DNA of 64,000 bases, taken from positions 363,352-427,351 of the forward strand of contig JBBEAM010000013.1 in NCBI GenBank assembly GCA_040882845.1. The letters are read 5' to 3'. This document shows positions 42,824-56,393 of this stretch, one piece after another. Source of the DNA: JBBEAM01 sp040882845. GTDB lineage: Bacteria > Pseudomonadota > Alphaproteobacteria > Kiloniellales > DSM-21159. The position numbers and the translations under genes were made by a program. The stretch's first letter is position 1, and each line of letters starts with the position of its first letter. The notes below the pieces were generated by a model, which searched no databases, was not told where the DNA came from, and saw nothing but the letters and a program-made list of their open reading frames with translations.

Positions 42824-44605
42824 CTAGCCGTCGAGACCGAACTTCTTGATCTTGTTGAACAGGGTCTTGCGCGAGATGCCCAGGGCCTCAGCGCTGCGGG
42901 TGCGGTTGAACCCGTGGCGCCAGAGGGCGTCGACGATGCGGTCCTTTTCGCTCGGAAGTTCCGGCTCCTCGACGCCGGAAGCCTGCAGCAGCGGCGCGAT
43001 CTCGCGGGGTTGAATCTGTCCGCCGCCGCCGCGTCCCGCCAGCGCCCCGATCAGGTTGCGCAGCTCGCCCTCGTTGCCGGGCCAGCGGTGGGCGGAAAGC
43101 AGCCGCAGCGCCGCCGCCGTGAAGCTCTTGCGGGACAGGCCGCCGCCCAGGGGGACGCCGCCCAGGGTTTCGAGCAATGCGGGAAGATCGGCGATCCTCT
43201 CGCGCAGCGGCGGCGCACGCAGTGCCCAACCCTCGAAGACCTCGAGCAAGGCCGGATCGTACCCCAGCGACTTCAGATCCTGGCGCGCCGGCGCCTCGCT
43301 GGTCAGCACCACCCGCGGCGCGACCGCGACGCTGCGCCGCGTGTCCGGCGCCCGGAAGCGCCCGTCGCGCAGACTGCGTGCGAGGCGGCGCTGCATCCCC
43401 TGGGGCAGGCGCTCGGCCGCGTGGATCACCAGCAGATCCACCTCGGCGTCGCCCAGTAGAGGACGCTGCGAGCTGTCCGCTTTGGCCTGGCCGAACAGCA
43501 GCCGCCGGGCGCGGGCCGGGAAATCCTCGCCAGCGATGTCCAGGGTGGTCACCGCGCCTATCTTGCGGCGCGCGTCGGGTGCCTGCAGGGCTTCCAGGAT
43601 CGGCCAGAGCGCCGTCCCCGGCTCGGCGAGCAGCAGCAGGGGCGCCCGTGCCCTGGCCAGTGCGTTGAGGCGGGCGAGGAAGGCAAGCTGCGCCTTGGAG
43701 CGGCCGGTGAAACCCAGACGCCTGCCCCAGGTGACCAGGCGCTGGCTTTGCGGGTCGAGCGGCGCCCGCCGTCCCCCGGCCCGGCGGAAGGCGGCGATCT
43801 GCTCGGCGACTGAGACCTCCAGCGGCATCCGCTCGAAAGTCGAGCCGCCGACATAGCCGTCGATCGGCGCCTGGGAGGCGATCTGCGCCAGGTCCTCGGC
43901 GGTGGCGATCGGTCCGCCCTCCAGCAGAAAGCGGAGCCCAGGGTTGATCCGCTTGATGTGGCGACCGATCTCGCGCGCCACCGTCGCCACCTCCTCCAGG
44001 CTCTGGCGGGTGCGGTGGCCAAGCGCCCCGCCGACGTTCCAGCCGAGGTTGAGGCAGACCAGATCGAGCCCAGCATCGGCAGCGAGGCGCGCCTGGGTGT
44101 GCGTGGCGCAGTAGAACATCGCGAGCATTCCGGCCTGCTTGACCGCGCGCAGCACCTCGATCTCCTTTTCGATGCCGCGCCCGGCGCGCGAGAGCAGCTG
44201 CTGCAAAGGGTGGGAGTAGTGCATGCAGCTGGGGAAGTTGACCGCTCCGGCAAAGCCGACGTCGCGGACTCGCAGGGCGATCTCCTGCGGATCGCAGCCG
44301 GCGCCCCAGACGTTGACGCCGAGCAGCACCGGCTTCTTGCAGAGCGCCAACAGTTCCGCACGGGCGAAACCTTCGGTCATGGCCGTGGCGTCGAACACCG
44401 GCAGCATGCAGGCGATCGAGGGGGCGCCCATGTTGCGCAGCCGCCCGGCGTTGATCGCCAGCAGCAGGTCGGCGCTGCCGCGTTCGGCGGCCAGCGCTGT
44501 GCTGCCCGATCCGATCGCCGCACCGATCAGGAAGCCCTGGGAAGTTTCCGCCTCTCCGGAAGAATCCATCTTCGCATTGAACGCGAGGCCGAAGGGGCTG
44601 TCCAT
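42824..44605 (-). CDS. Transcriptional regulator: PEP-hydrolase TIM barrel + degenerate sigma-54-type AAA+ + Fis HTH
   Basis: A 593-residue regulator. Residues 25-272 are a TIM barrel of the PEP-hydrolase family (NAGRLRNMG, GVNVWGAGCDP, GFAGAVNFPS, EGGPI, YVGGSTFERMPLE). Residues 285-525 align with bEBP AAA+ domains (PPLRERIADLPAL; HRWPGNEGELRNL), but the Walker A lysine is gone (AEPGTALW at 328-335), the Walker B acidic pair reads IHAAE (394-398), and the GAFTGA loop is absent. Residues 556-590 are a Fis-type HTH (NRTRSAEALGISRKTLFNKI). It should bind DNA and perhaps a ligand, but not remodel sigma-54 polymerase. It is the last gene after fadB-like and thiolase genes. Confidence 0.9.
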   Translation of the reverse strand: MDSPFGLAFNAKMDSSGEAETSQGFLIGAAIGSGSTALAAERGSADLLLAINAGRLRNMGAPSIACMLPVFDATAMTEGFARAELLALCKKPVLLGVNVWGAGCDPQEIALRVRDVGFAGAVNFPSCMHYSHPLQQLLSRAGRGIEKEIEVLRAVKQAGMLAMFYCATHTQARLAADAGLDLVCLNLGWNVGGALGHRTRQSLEEVATVAREIGRHIKRINPGLRFLLEGGPIATAEDLAQIASQAPIDGYVGGSTFERMPLEVSVAEQIAAFRRAGGRRAPLDPQSQRLVTWGRRLGFTGRSKAQLAFLARLNALARARAPLLLLAEPGTALWPILEALQAPDARRKIGAVTTLDIAGEDFPARARRLLFGQAKADSSQRPLLGDAEVDLLVIHAAERLPQGMQRRLARSLRDGRFRAPDTRRSVAVAPRVVLTSEAPARQDLKSLGYDPALLEVFEGWALRAPPLRERIADLPALLETLGGVPLGGGLSRKSFTAAALRLLSAHRWPGNEGELRNLIGALAGRGGGGQIQPREIAPLLQASGVEEPELPSEKDRIVDALWRHGFNRTRSAEALGISRKTLFNKIKKFGLDG

Positions 44606-44624
44606 GCCCCGCCGCGCCGCCGGC

Positions 44625-45799
44625 CTAGACGATCTCGAACAGTCCCGCCGCGCCCATCCCGCCGGCGACGCACATCGTGACCACGACGTAGCGGGCGCCG
44701 CGGCGGCGGCCCTCGATCAGGGCGTGGCCGACCAGCCGCGCCCCGGACATGCCGAAGGGGTGGCCGACGGCGATGGCGCCGCCGTCGACGTTGAGCCTGT
44801 CGTCGGGAATGCCGAGTCTGTCGCGGCAGTAGAGGGTCTGCACGGCGAAGGCCTCGTTGAGCTCCCAGAGGTCGATGTCGTCGGGGGAGAGACCCGTGCG
44901 TTCGAGCAGCCGCGGCACGGCGTGGACCGGGCCGATGCCCATCTCGTCGGGCTCCAGCGCCGCCACGGAGAAGTGGCGGAACAGGCCGAGGATCGGCAGG
45001 CCCTGTCGGGAGGCTGCGTCGGCGTCCATCACCACCGCCGCCGAGGCGCCGTCGGAGAGCTGGCTGGCGTTGCCGGCGGTGATGCAGCCGCCCTCGATCA
45101 CCGGCTTCAGCGAGGCCAGGCCCTCGGCGCTGGTGTCGGCGCGGATGCCCTCGTCGGCCTCGAGCATTACTTCCTGCTTGGAGACGTCGCCGCTTTCCTT
45201 GTCCTTGACCGTCTTCACCGTGGTCAGCGGCGCGAGCTCGGCGCCGAAGCGTCCGGCCTGCTGGGCGGCGGCGGTGCGCTGCTGCGACTGTAGGCCGTAG
45301 GCGTCCTGGACATCGCGGCCGATGCCGTAGCGTTTCGCAATCACCTCGGCGGTCTCGATCATCGGCATCCAGAGTTCCGGCTTGTGCTCGGCCAGCCAGG
45401 CCTCCTGGACCATGCCTTTCTGGCGGCGCGGCTGCACCAGGGAGATCGACTCGACGCCGCCGCCGACCGCGGCCGGCAGCTCGCCGAGGATCACCCGGTG
45501 GGCGGCCATGGCGATGGCCTGCAGGCCGCTGGCGCAGAAACGGTTGACCGTGGTGCCCGCGGTGCCGATCGGCAGTCCGGCGCGCACCGCCGAAAGCCGG
45601 GCGATGTTATGCCCGGTCTCGCCCTCCGGCATGCCGCAGCCGAGCACCACGTCCTCGACGAGAGCCGGGTCGACCCCGGCGCGCTTCACGGCCTCGGCGA
45701 CGACATGGCCGCCGAGGGTCGCGCCGTGGGTGGCGTTGAAGGCGCCGCGAAAGGCCTTGCCGATCGGCGTGCGGGCGGTGGAGACGATGGCGGCGTCGG

Positions 45800-45803
<4 letters not shown>
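44625..45803 (-). CDS. Acetyl-CoA acyltransferase (thiolase)
   Basis: Degradative thiolase of 392 residues catalysing thiolytic cleavage of 3-ketoacyl-CoA. The acyl-accepting Cys90 (NRFCASG), His348 (VGHPFGMSG) and proton-donor Cys378 (CVAGGMGAAG) are all present. It starts by an ATGA overlap with the FadB-like gene, so the two form a beta-oxidation module. The TIM-barrel regulator gene follows after 19 bases in the same direction and is likely in the transcript. Confidence 0.93.
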
Positions 45804-47902
<2,099 letters not shown>

Positions 47903-48002
47903 GCTGGCTCCTTCTGCTGTGCGGCGCGCAGCCTAGCGATCTTTGCCACGGGCCGAAAGCGCCGCTGCCCGCAAGTACCTTTTCCGGGCGTGAAAGGCCC
48001 CG

Positions 48003-48656
48003 TCAGCTGGCGGCGGGCTGCCGCGCCCGGCGGTTCTTGGCGAGGATGGCGGCAAGTCCGAGCAGGCCGAGCAGCGGCGGCAGGGCTTCCCAGGGCAGCC
48101 GCAGCAGCCAGGCCTCGGCCGCCCCGATTCCCACGGCGACCAGCGGCAGGAACAGCAGATGCAGCGGCGTACGCCCCTCGGCGATCAGCAGCAGGGCGAG
48201 GGTGAAAAGCAGGGTCGGCGCCGGGGTCAGGCCGACGACGGCGGCGCCGTCGATGTTATAGCCGCCGAACCAGCCGAGCAGCGGCGTCAGGATGAATGCC
48301 GTCAGGATCAAGACGACGGCGAAGCCCCCGAGGATATCGGGCCGCAGGTTGAACACGAGATGGCCGCGCAGTACCCCGGTCCACAGCAGCAGCAGGGCCT
48401 GCAGCAGGAAGACCGGCGCGAAGTATTGAGCGAAGATGTTGATGGTCTCGAAGTGCTGCAGGTGGAACACCGCGCCGCACCACAGCCAGCCCGCGGCGAG
48501 GAGCGCGGAAATCGCGCGGCCGCCCGCAGCCCCGCCGCGCAAGGCCAGGACGACGGCGGTCAGGGCCAGCGCCGCGGCCAGTGCCTGCCAGGGCCAGAGG
48601 GCGGCGTTGTACTGTGCGAGGAAGGAATAGAGAACCTCTGGGGTGTAGGGGAGCAT
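48003..48656 (-). CDS. DUF6064-family membrane protein
   Basis: A 217-residue integral-membrane protein with six or seven hydrophobic segments. The N-terminal LPYTPEVLYSFLAQYNAALWPWQ, the central FHLQHFETINIFAQYFAPVFLLQA and the later YNIDGAAVVGLTPAPT elements look like DUF6064 proteins. Function is unknown. It lies nine bases after the aldo/keto reductase gene in the same direction, so they are probably co-transcribed. No catalytic residues are apparent. Confidence 0.75.
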   Translation of the reverse strand: MLPYTPEVLYSFLAQYNAALWPWQALAAALALTAVVLALRGGAAGGRAISALLAAGWLWCGAVFHLQHFETINIFAQYFAPVFLLQALLLLWTGVLRGHLVFNLRPDILGGFAVVLILTAFILTPLLGWFGGYNIDGAAVVGLTPAPTLLFTLALLLIAEGRTPLHLLFLPLVAVGIGAAEAWLLRLPWEALPPLLGLLGLAAILAKNRRARQPAAS

Positions 48657-48665
48657 GGACCGGCC

Positions 48666-49598
48666 CTAAAGCTCTTCGACGTAGCGGATCATGCGCCGGC
48701 GCAGCTCCGCATCGGGCAGGCGGCCGGTCATCGCGCCCATGTTCTCGACCATGTGGTCGACCCGGGTTGTCGCCGGGATGGCGCAGGTGACGGCGGGGTG
48801 GGAGACGATGAACTTGAGCAGGAACTGCGGCCAGTTGGCGCAGTCGATCTCCCCGGCCCACTCGGGCAGCGGCTTGTCCTGGACCTTGCGGATCAGCTCC
48901 TTGCGCTGGAACGGCCGGTTGACGATCACACCCAGCCCTTTCTCGGCGGCCAGCGGCAGCAGCCGCGCTTCGGCCTCGCGATCGAGGATGTTGTAGGTGA
49001 ACTGCGCGAAGTCGAGCGGCTGGCCGGTCATCACCTCCTCCATCTCCGCATGGCGCCGGCCGTGGGAGGTGGTGATGCCGATGTAGCGCAAGCGCCCGGC
49101 GTCCTTCTCGGCGCGCAGGGTTTCCAAGTGCCCTTCCCAGTTCAGCAGGTTGTGCACCTGCATCAGGTCGAAGCGTTCGACGCCCCAGTTCTCCCGCGAC
49201 TCCGCCATCTGCTCCTCGCCCATGGCCTGCAGTGGCGTCCAGACCTTGGTGGCGGCGAAGAGGCGGGAGCTGTCCTCGATCCGCTGCAGGGCGTAGCCGA
49301 TCACCTTCGGGGAGGAGCTGTACATCGGCGAGGAGTCGACCACGCCGCCGCCGAGCTCGAAGAAGGCGCGCAGCACCTCCGTGCGCTGGCGGCGCAATGC
49401 TTCGTCGTTCCCCACGTTGAAGGTGATCCAGGAGCCCATGCCGATCAGCGGCAGGCGCTCCTCGGTGCCGGGAATGGCCCGGGTCAGCAGGCCATCGGGC
49501 GCGTCGGCGCGCGCTGGGCTGGACGCCAGGCCGCCGCTCAGGGCAAGGCCGCCAAGTCCGGCGAGCAACGTCCGGCGGCTGAGGGAAAAGCTGCTCAT
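48666..49598 (-). CDS. Tat-exported aldo/keto reductase
   Basis: NADPH-dependent aldo/keto reductase of 310 residues with a twin-arginine signal (FSLSRRTLLAGLGGLAL, cleavage after ARA about residue 31). The AKR tetrad is complete: Asp88 and Tyr93 (VDSSPMY), Lys118 (ATKVW) and His149 (MQVHN). Export of a folded AKR through Tat fits cofactor loading in the cytoplasm. Its stop lies nine bases before the DUF6064 gene. Substrate unknown. Confidence 0.9.
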   Translation of the reverse strand: MSSFSLSRRTLLAGLGGLALSGGLASSPARADAPDGLLTRAIPGTEERLPLIGMGSWITFNVGNDEALRRQRTEVLRAFFELGGGVVDSSPMYSSSPKVIGYALQRIEDSSRLFAATKVWTPLQAMGEEQMAESRENWGVERFDLMQVHNLLNWEGHLETLRAEKDAGRLRYIGITTSHGRRHAEMEEVMTGQPLDFAQFTYNILDREAEARLLPLAAEKGLGVIVNRPFQRKELIRKVQDKPLPEWAGEIDCANWPQFLLKFIVSHPAVTCAIPATTRVDHMVENMGAMTGRLPDAELRRRMIRYVEEL

Positions 49599-49656
49599 AC
49601 CCTAGGAAATAGGGCTTGGCGCCGCCCGGCTCAACTGCGCGGGCGCCCGGAGGCCG

Positions 49657-51183
49657 CTACTTGGCAGCGCGGGCCTGGGCGCGACTTCGGCCCTGCAGCC
49701 ACTCGGCGAGCCGCGTTTTCTCCACCTCGCTCAGACGCAGGCCGAGCTTGCTGCGCCGCCAGAGGATGTCTTCGGAGCGCACCGCCCATTCCCGTCTGCA
49801 GAGGTACTCGACTTCGCGCTGGGTCAGGCCGCCGCCGAAATCGATGCCGAGGTCGGCCAGGGATTCCGCGCCCTCGAGCAGGCCCCTGACGCGGGTTCCA
49901 TAGGCCCGGCAGAGGCGCCGCGCCTGTCCGGGGGCGAGATAGGGATGCGCGGTGGAAATCTCGCCGACCAGGCTCTCGAAGCCGTCGACCGGGAAGTCGC
50001 CGCCCGGCAGCCCGGCGCCTGCGGTCCAGGCCGGTCCGGCTTCGGGAAAGCGATCTGCCAGCTTCTTCAGCGCCTGTTCGGCGAGGTAGCGATAGGTGGT
50101 GATCTTGCCGCCGAAGATGTTGAGCAGAGGCGCTTCGCCGGCCTCGCCGCTGCGCTCCAGCACGAAGTCGCGGGTGGTCTCCTGGGCCGAGGTGCCGCCT
50201 TCGTCGAACAAGGGCCGTACGCCGGAATAGGACCAGACCACGTCCTCCGGCACGACCGGTTGCTTGAAGTAGTCGCTGACGACCTTGCAGAGGTAGGCGG
50301 TTTCCTCGGCCGAGATCTCGACCTCGCCGGGACCGGCGTTGAAATCGATGTCGGTGGTGCCGATCAGGGTAAAATCCCGTTCATAGGGGATTGCGAAGAC
50401 GATCCGCCGGTCGGCGTTCTGCAGAATATAGGCGCGGTCGTGGTCGAAGATCCGCTTGATCACGATGTGGCTGCCCTTGACGAGACGTACGCCAAGTTTG
50501 GAGTTCAACCCCAGCGTACGGGCAATCACCTCGGCGACCCAGGGGCCGGCCGCATTGACCAGGCAGCGGGCCTCGGCCGTGGAGACCTGGCCGGTCAGGC
50601 TGTCGGTCAGCTCGACGCGCCAGCGGTCGCCGGCGCGCCTGGCGGCGGTCACCTCGGTGCGTACGCGGATGTCGGCGCCGCGCTGCGCGGCATCGGCGGC
50701 GTTGAGCACCACCAGACGGGCGTCTTCGACCCAGCAGTCGGAGTATTCGAAACCGCGGGTGAACTCGGGCTTCAGCGCCGCGCCGGCGGGGTCGCGCCGC
50801 AGGTCCAGGCTGCGCGAGGCCGGCAGCAGCTTGCGGCCGCCCAGGTGGTCGTAGAGGAGTAGCCCGAGACGGATCAGGAAGGCCGGGCGCAGGGCGCGGT
50901 GATGCGGCAGCACGAAGCGCAGCGGCCAGACGATGTGCGGCGCCATGGCGAGCAGCACCTCGCGCTCCGTCAGGGATTCGCGGACCAGCCGGAACTCATA
51001 GTGTTCCAGGTAGCGCAGGCCGCCGTGAATCAGCTTGGTCGAGGCCGAGGAGGTGCCGCTGGCGAGATCGTCCTTCTCGGCCAGCAGCACAGACAGGCCG
51101 CGCCCGGCGGCGTCGCGGGCGATGCCGCAGCCGTTCACGCCGCCGCCGATGATCGCAATGTCGTAGCAGGGAGCGTTCGACAT
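49657..51183 (-). CDS. glpD: Aerobic glycerol-3-phosphate dehydrogenase
   Basis: FAD-dependent, membrane-associated oxidase of glycerol-3-phosphate to dihydroxyacetone phosphate, feeding electrons to quinone. 508 residues, typical GlpD length. The FAD-binding element IAIIGGGVNGCGIARDAAGRG lies at the N-terminus; FDLASGTSSASTKLIHGG-like (here DDLASGTSSASTKLIHGG) and WSYSGVRPLFDEG are hallmarks. It lies downstream of glpR in the same direction, 86 bases apart, and divergent to the glycerol importer genes, matching the rhizobial glycerol regulon layout. Confidence 0.94.
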   Translation of the reverse strand: MSNAPCYDIAIIGGGVNGCGIARDAAGRGLSVLLAEKDDLASGTSSASTKLIHGGLRYLEHYEFRLVRESLTEREVLLAMAPHIVWPLRFVLPHHRALRPAFLIRLGLLLYDHLGGRKLLPASRSLDLRRDPAGAALKPEFTRGFEYSDCWVEDARLVVLNAADAAQRGADIRVRTEVTAARRAGDRWRVELTDSLTGQVSTAEARCLVNAAGPWVAEVIARTLGLNSKLGVRLVKGSHIVIKRIFDHDRAYILQNADRRIVFAIPYERDFTLIGTTDIDFNAGPGEVEISAEETAYLCKVVSDYFKQPVVPEDVVWSYSGVRPLFDEGGTSAQETTRDFVLERSGEAGEAPLLNIFGGKITTYRYLAEQALKKLADRFPEAGPAWTAGAGLPGGDFPVDGFESLVGEISTAHPYLAPGQARRLCRAYGTRVRGLLEGAESLADLGIDFGGGLTQREVEYLCRREWAVRSEDILWRRSKLGLRLSEVEKTRLAEWLQGRSRAQARAAK

Positions 51184-51269
51184 GGGCGCCGGTCAATCGT
51201 GGGTTACGGATTTATGACAAACCATGGCACCCACTGCCGCCTGGCGGCAAGCGTGGAGCGGCCGGACAG

Positions 51270-52070
51270 TCATGATGCCGCTGCCTCCAGCCCGAAGCTC
51301 TGCGCAGGGCCGGCGATCTCGACCTCGACCCCATGTTCGGCGCAGAGCTGCATCAGCGGTCCGGGCGGCGGCGCGTCGGTGACGAAGGTGTCGAGCATCG
51401 ACATATGCCCGATCCGCGCCGGGGCGCTGCGCTCGTACTTCATGGAATCGGCGACCAGGATGGTGTGCCGGGCATTCTCCATGATTGCCTTGGCGACCTT
51501 GACCTCGCGGTAGTCGTAGTCGAGCAGCGAGCCGTCCTGGTCGATCGCCGAGGCGCCGATCACGGCGTAGTCGACCTTGAACTGGCGGATGAAATCCACC
51601 GCCGCCTCACCGACGATGCCGCCGTCGGAATGGCGCACCACGCCGCCGGCCATGATCACCTCGATATCCTCGAAACCGAGCAGGATGTTGACGACGTTGA
51701 TGTTATTGGAGATCACCAGCAGCCCCTTCTTGCTGCGCAGCGCCATGGCGACCTGCTCCGTGGTGGTGCCGATGTTGATCAGCAGGGAGCAGTTGTCGGG
51801 AATCAGGGCGGCGGCGCGCAGGCCGATCAGCCGCTTTTCCTCGGTGGCGAACTCGCGGCGCGCCTCGTAGCCGAAGTTGGCAACGCCCGAGGACAGCACG
51901 GCGCCGCCATGGAAACGCTGCAGCAGGCCGGCCTCGCAGAGATCGTTGAGGTCCTTGCGGATAGTCTGCGGCGTCACGTCGAAATGGGCGGACAGGGCCT
52001 CGACGTTCACCCGCCCCAGCTCCTTGGCCAGCTTCATGATATCCGATTTTCGGGGGGTGACGACGTCCAT
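51270..52070 (-). CDS. glpR: DeoR-family repressor of the glycerol regulon
   Basis: A 266-residue DeoR-type repressor. The helix-turn-helix lies near 10-60 (RVNVEALSAHFDVTPQTIRKDL), and the DeoR C-terminal sugar-phosphate sensing domain follows, with INIGTTTEQVAMAL and GEAAVDFIRQF. GlpR proteins are released from DNA by glycerol-3-phosphate. It is transcribed toward glpD and away from the glpVSTPQU genes, so it can control both through the shared gap. Two GCGAAAA repeats lie just upstream of its start. Confidence 0.92.
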   Translation of the reverse strand: MDVVTPRKSDIMKLAKELGRVNVEALSAHFDVTPQTIRKDLNDLCEAGLLQRFHGGAVLSSGVANFGYEARREFATEEKRLIGLRAAALIPDNCSLLINIGTTTEQVAMALRSKKGLLVISNNINVVNILLGFEDIEVIMAGGVVRHSDGGIVGEAAVDFIRQFKVDYAVIGASAIDQDGSLLDYDYREVKVAKAIMENARHTILVADSMKYERSAPARIGHMSMLDTFVTDAPPPGPLMQLCAEHGVEVEIAGPAQSFGLEAAAS

Positions 52071-52101
52071 GCGAACCTCCGCGGCAGGGATCTGGTATAT
52101 T

Positions 52102-52247
52102 GCGAAAATTTTTGAACCTCAAGCGAAAAGACGAATCCCCCAGTAACGATGCTGCAATGCAACTATGAATTTCAATATGTTAGCAAAGATAGCGCAGGAC
52201 CATGTTTCAGAATCAAGGCCTTCTCGAAAGAATATGACCCTTTTCGC
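52102..52247. promoter_or_regulatory. Candidate GlpR operator half-sites in the glpR-glpV gap
   Basis: The AT-rich divergent gap holds GCGAAAA at 52102-52108 and again at 52123-52129, spaced 21 bases or two helical turns, and toward glpV the oppositely directed CTCGAAAG (52223-52230) and TTTTCGC (52241-52247). These resemble the CGAAA/TTTCG half-sites bound by DeoR-family GlpR proteins. Occupancy is inference. Confidence 0.5.
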
Positions 52248-52275
52248 GGGTGCAGCGCAGCAAAAATGTTTTCAA

Positions 52276-52305
52276 TTGACATTCGTTTTTCTTCGATTGC
52301 ATAGT
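52276..52305 (+). promoter_or_regulatory. Sigma-70-type promoter for glpV
   Basis: TTGACA (52276-52281) matches the -35 consensus exactly; CATAGT (52300-52305) is an acceptable -10 at an 18-base spacing. It lies 31 bases before the glpV start, so the leader is short, and the ribosome site GGGAGGTGAG follows. Confidence 0.6.
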
Positions 52306-52335
52306 CCAGCCATAAAAAATCATGGGAGGTGAGCT

Positions 52336-54078
<1,743 letters not shown>

Positions 54079-54105
54079 CCGACGCCTGAGGCAAGCCCAT
54101 CGAGG

Positions 54106-54138
54106 ACCGGGGGGCACAGGCTCCCCGGTTCTTCTCTC
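54106..54138 (+). terminator. Hairpin after glpV, probable partial terminator
   Basis: ACCGGGG (54106-54112) pairs with CCCCGGT (54123-54129) around a ten-base loop, followed by TCTTCTCTC. Such a hairpin between a binding-protein gene and its transporter genes typically gives excess binding protein by mRNA end protection or attenuation. The T-run is impure, so termination is probably incomplete. Confidence 0.55.
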
Positions 54139-54214
54139 GCGAAATCACTTCACGGGCCAGTTAACCGGGCCATAGAGTGCCAACGGTCCAGCGATCCTTG
54201 AGAGCAAACCGCCT

Positions 54215-55273
54215 ATGACCTTGGTTTTGAAGGATGTGGCCAAGCGGGTCGGCGCAGCGACGCACATCCACCCAACCTCCCTGGAGCTCGACGCCGAAGG
54301 CTTCAACGTGCTGCTCGGCACGACCCTGGCCGGCAAGACCACGCTGATGCAGCTGATGGCCGGGCTGGAGAAGCCGACCTCCGGCGAGGTTTGGTTCGAT
54401 GGCCGGAACGTCACCGGCGTGTCGGTGCGCAAGCGCAACGTCTCCATGGTGCATCAGCAGTTCATCAACTACCCCAATCTTTCGGTCTACGAGAACATCG
54501 CCTCGCCGCTGCGCGTCGCGCGCTTTTCCCGCGAGGAAATCGACCGCCGGGTGCAGCGCCTGGCCGAGATGCTGAAGCTCGGCCCGATGCTCAAGCGCCG
54601 CCCCCACGAGCTGTCCGGCGGACAGCAGCAGCGCACGGCGCTGGCCCGCGCCCTTGCCAAGGACGCCGATCTGGTGCTGCTCGACGAGCCGCTCGCCAAT
54701 CTCGACTTCAAGCTGCGCGAGGAGCTGCGCGACGAGCTGCCGCGGCTGTTCAAGGACCGCGGCTGCATCGTCGTCTACGCCACCACCGAGCCGGTCGAGG
54801 CGTTGCTGCTCGGCGGCAAGACGGCGACTTTGCACGAGGGGCGGGTGACCCAGTTCGGCGACACCGCGCAGATCTACCGCAAGCCGGCGGATCTGCTGAG
54901 CGCTCAGGTGTTTTCCGACCCGCCGATCAACGTCGCGGAGGTCGAGAAACGCGGCGGCCGCTTCCATCTCGGCGAGGCGGTTTCCTGGCCCAGCGACAGC
55001 GGCCTGGCCGACGGCCGCTACACCCTGGCCATCCGGCCCCATCATGTCACTCCGAAGCCGCCGAGCGAGGATGCCGTGAAGATTGGCGGGCGGGTACTGG
55101 TGACCGAGCTCAGCGGCTCGGAAAGCGTGGTCCATTTCGATCTCGACGGACAGACCTGGGTATCCCAGTCCCACGGCGTCCATCCCGTCGAGGTCGGCGC
55201 CCAGGCCGAGTTCCACATGGACGTCCTGCGCGGCCTGATCTTCGACGCGAAGCAGGAACTGGTGGCGGCATGA
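54215..55273 (+). CDS. glpS: Glycerol ABC transporter ATP-binding protein GlpS
   Basis: MalK-like ATPase of 352 residues, one of two different ATPases in the glycerol importer. Walker A GTTLAGKT (35-42), signature LSGGQ (133-137) and Walker B VLLDE (154-158) are present, but the switch histidine is missing: YATTEP (188-193) replaces the usual VTHDQ, putting Thr191 in the His position. A TOBE-like C-terminal domain follows from about 240. Its partner GlpT has the opposite defect. 40 bases separate the two genes. Confidence 0.9.
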   Translation: MTLVLKDVAKRVGAATHIHPTSLELDAEGFNVLLGTTLAGKTTLMQLMAGLEKPTSGEVWFDGRNVTGVSVRKRNVSMVHQQFINYPNLSVYENIASPLRVARFSREEIDRRVQRLAEMLKLGPMLKRRPHELSGGQQQRTALARALAKDADLVLLDEPLANLDFKLREELRDELPRLFKDRGCIVVYATTEPVEALLLGGKTATLHEGRVTQFGDTAQIYRKPADLLSAQVFSDPPINVAEVEKRGGRFHLGEAVSWPSDSGLADGRYTLAIRPHHVTPKPPSEDAVKIGGRVLVTELSGSESVVHFDLDGQTWVSQSHGVHPVEVGAQAEFHMDVLRGLIFDAKQELVAA

Positions 55274-55313
55274 CAGTGCGCGCGCACAGGGCGCTCGCCG
55301 GGGGCGGGCGGTA

Positions 55314-56389
<1,076 letters not shown>

Positions 56390-56393
<4 letters not shown>

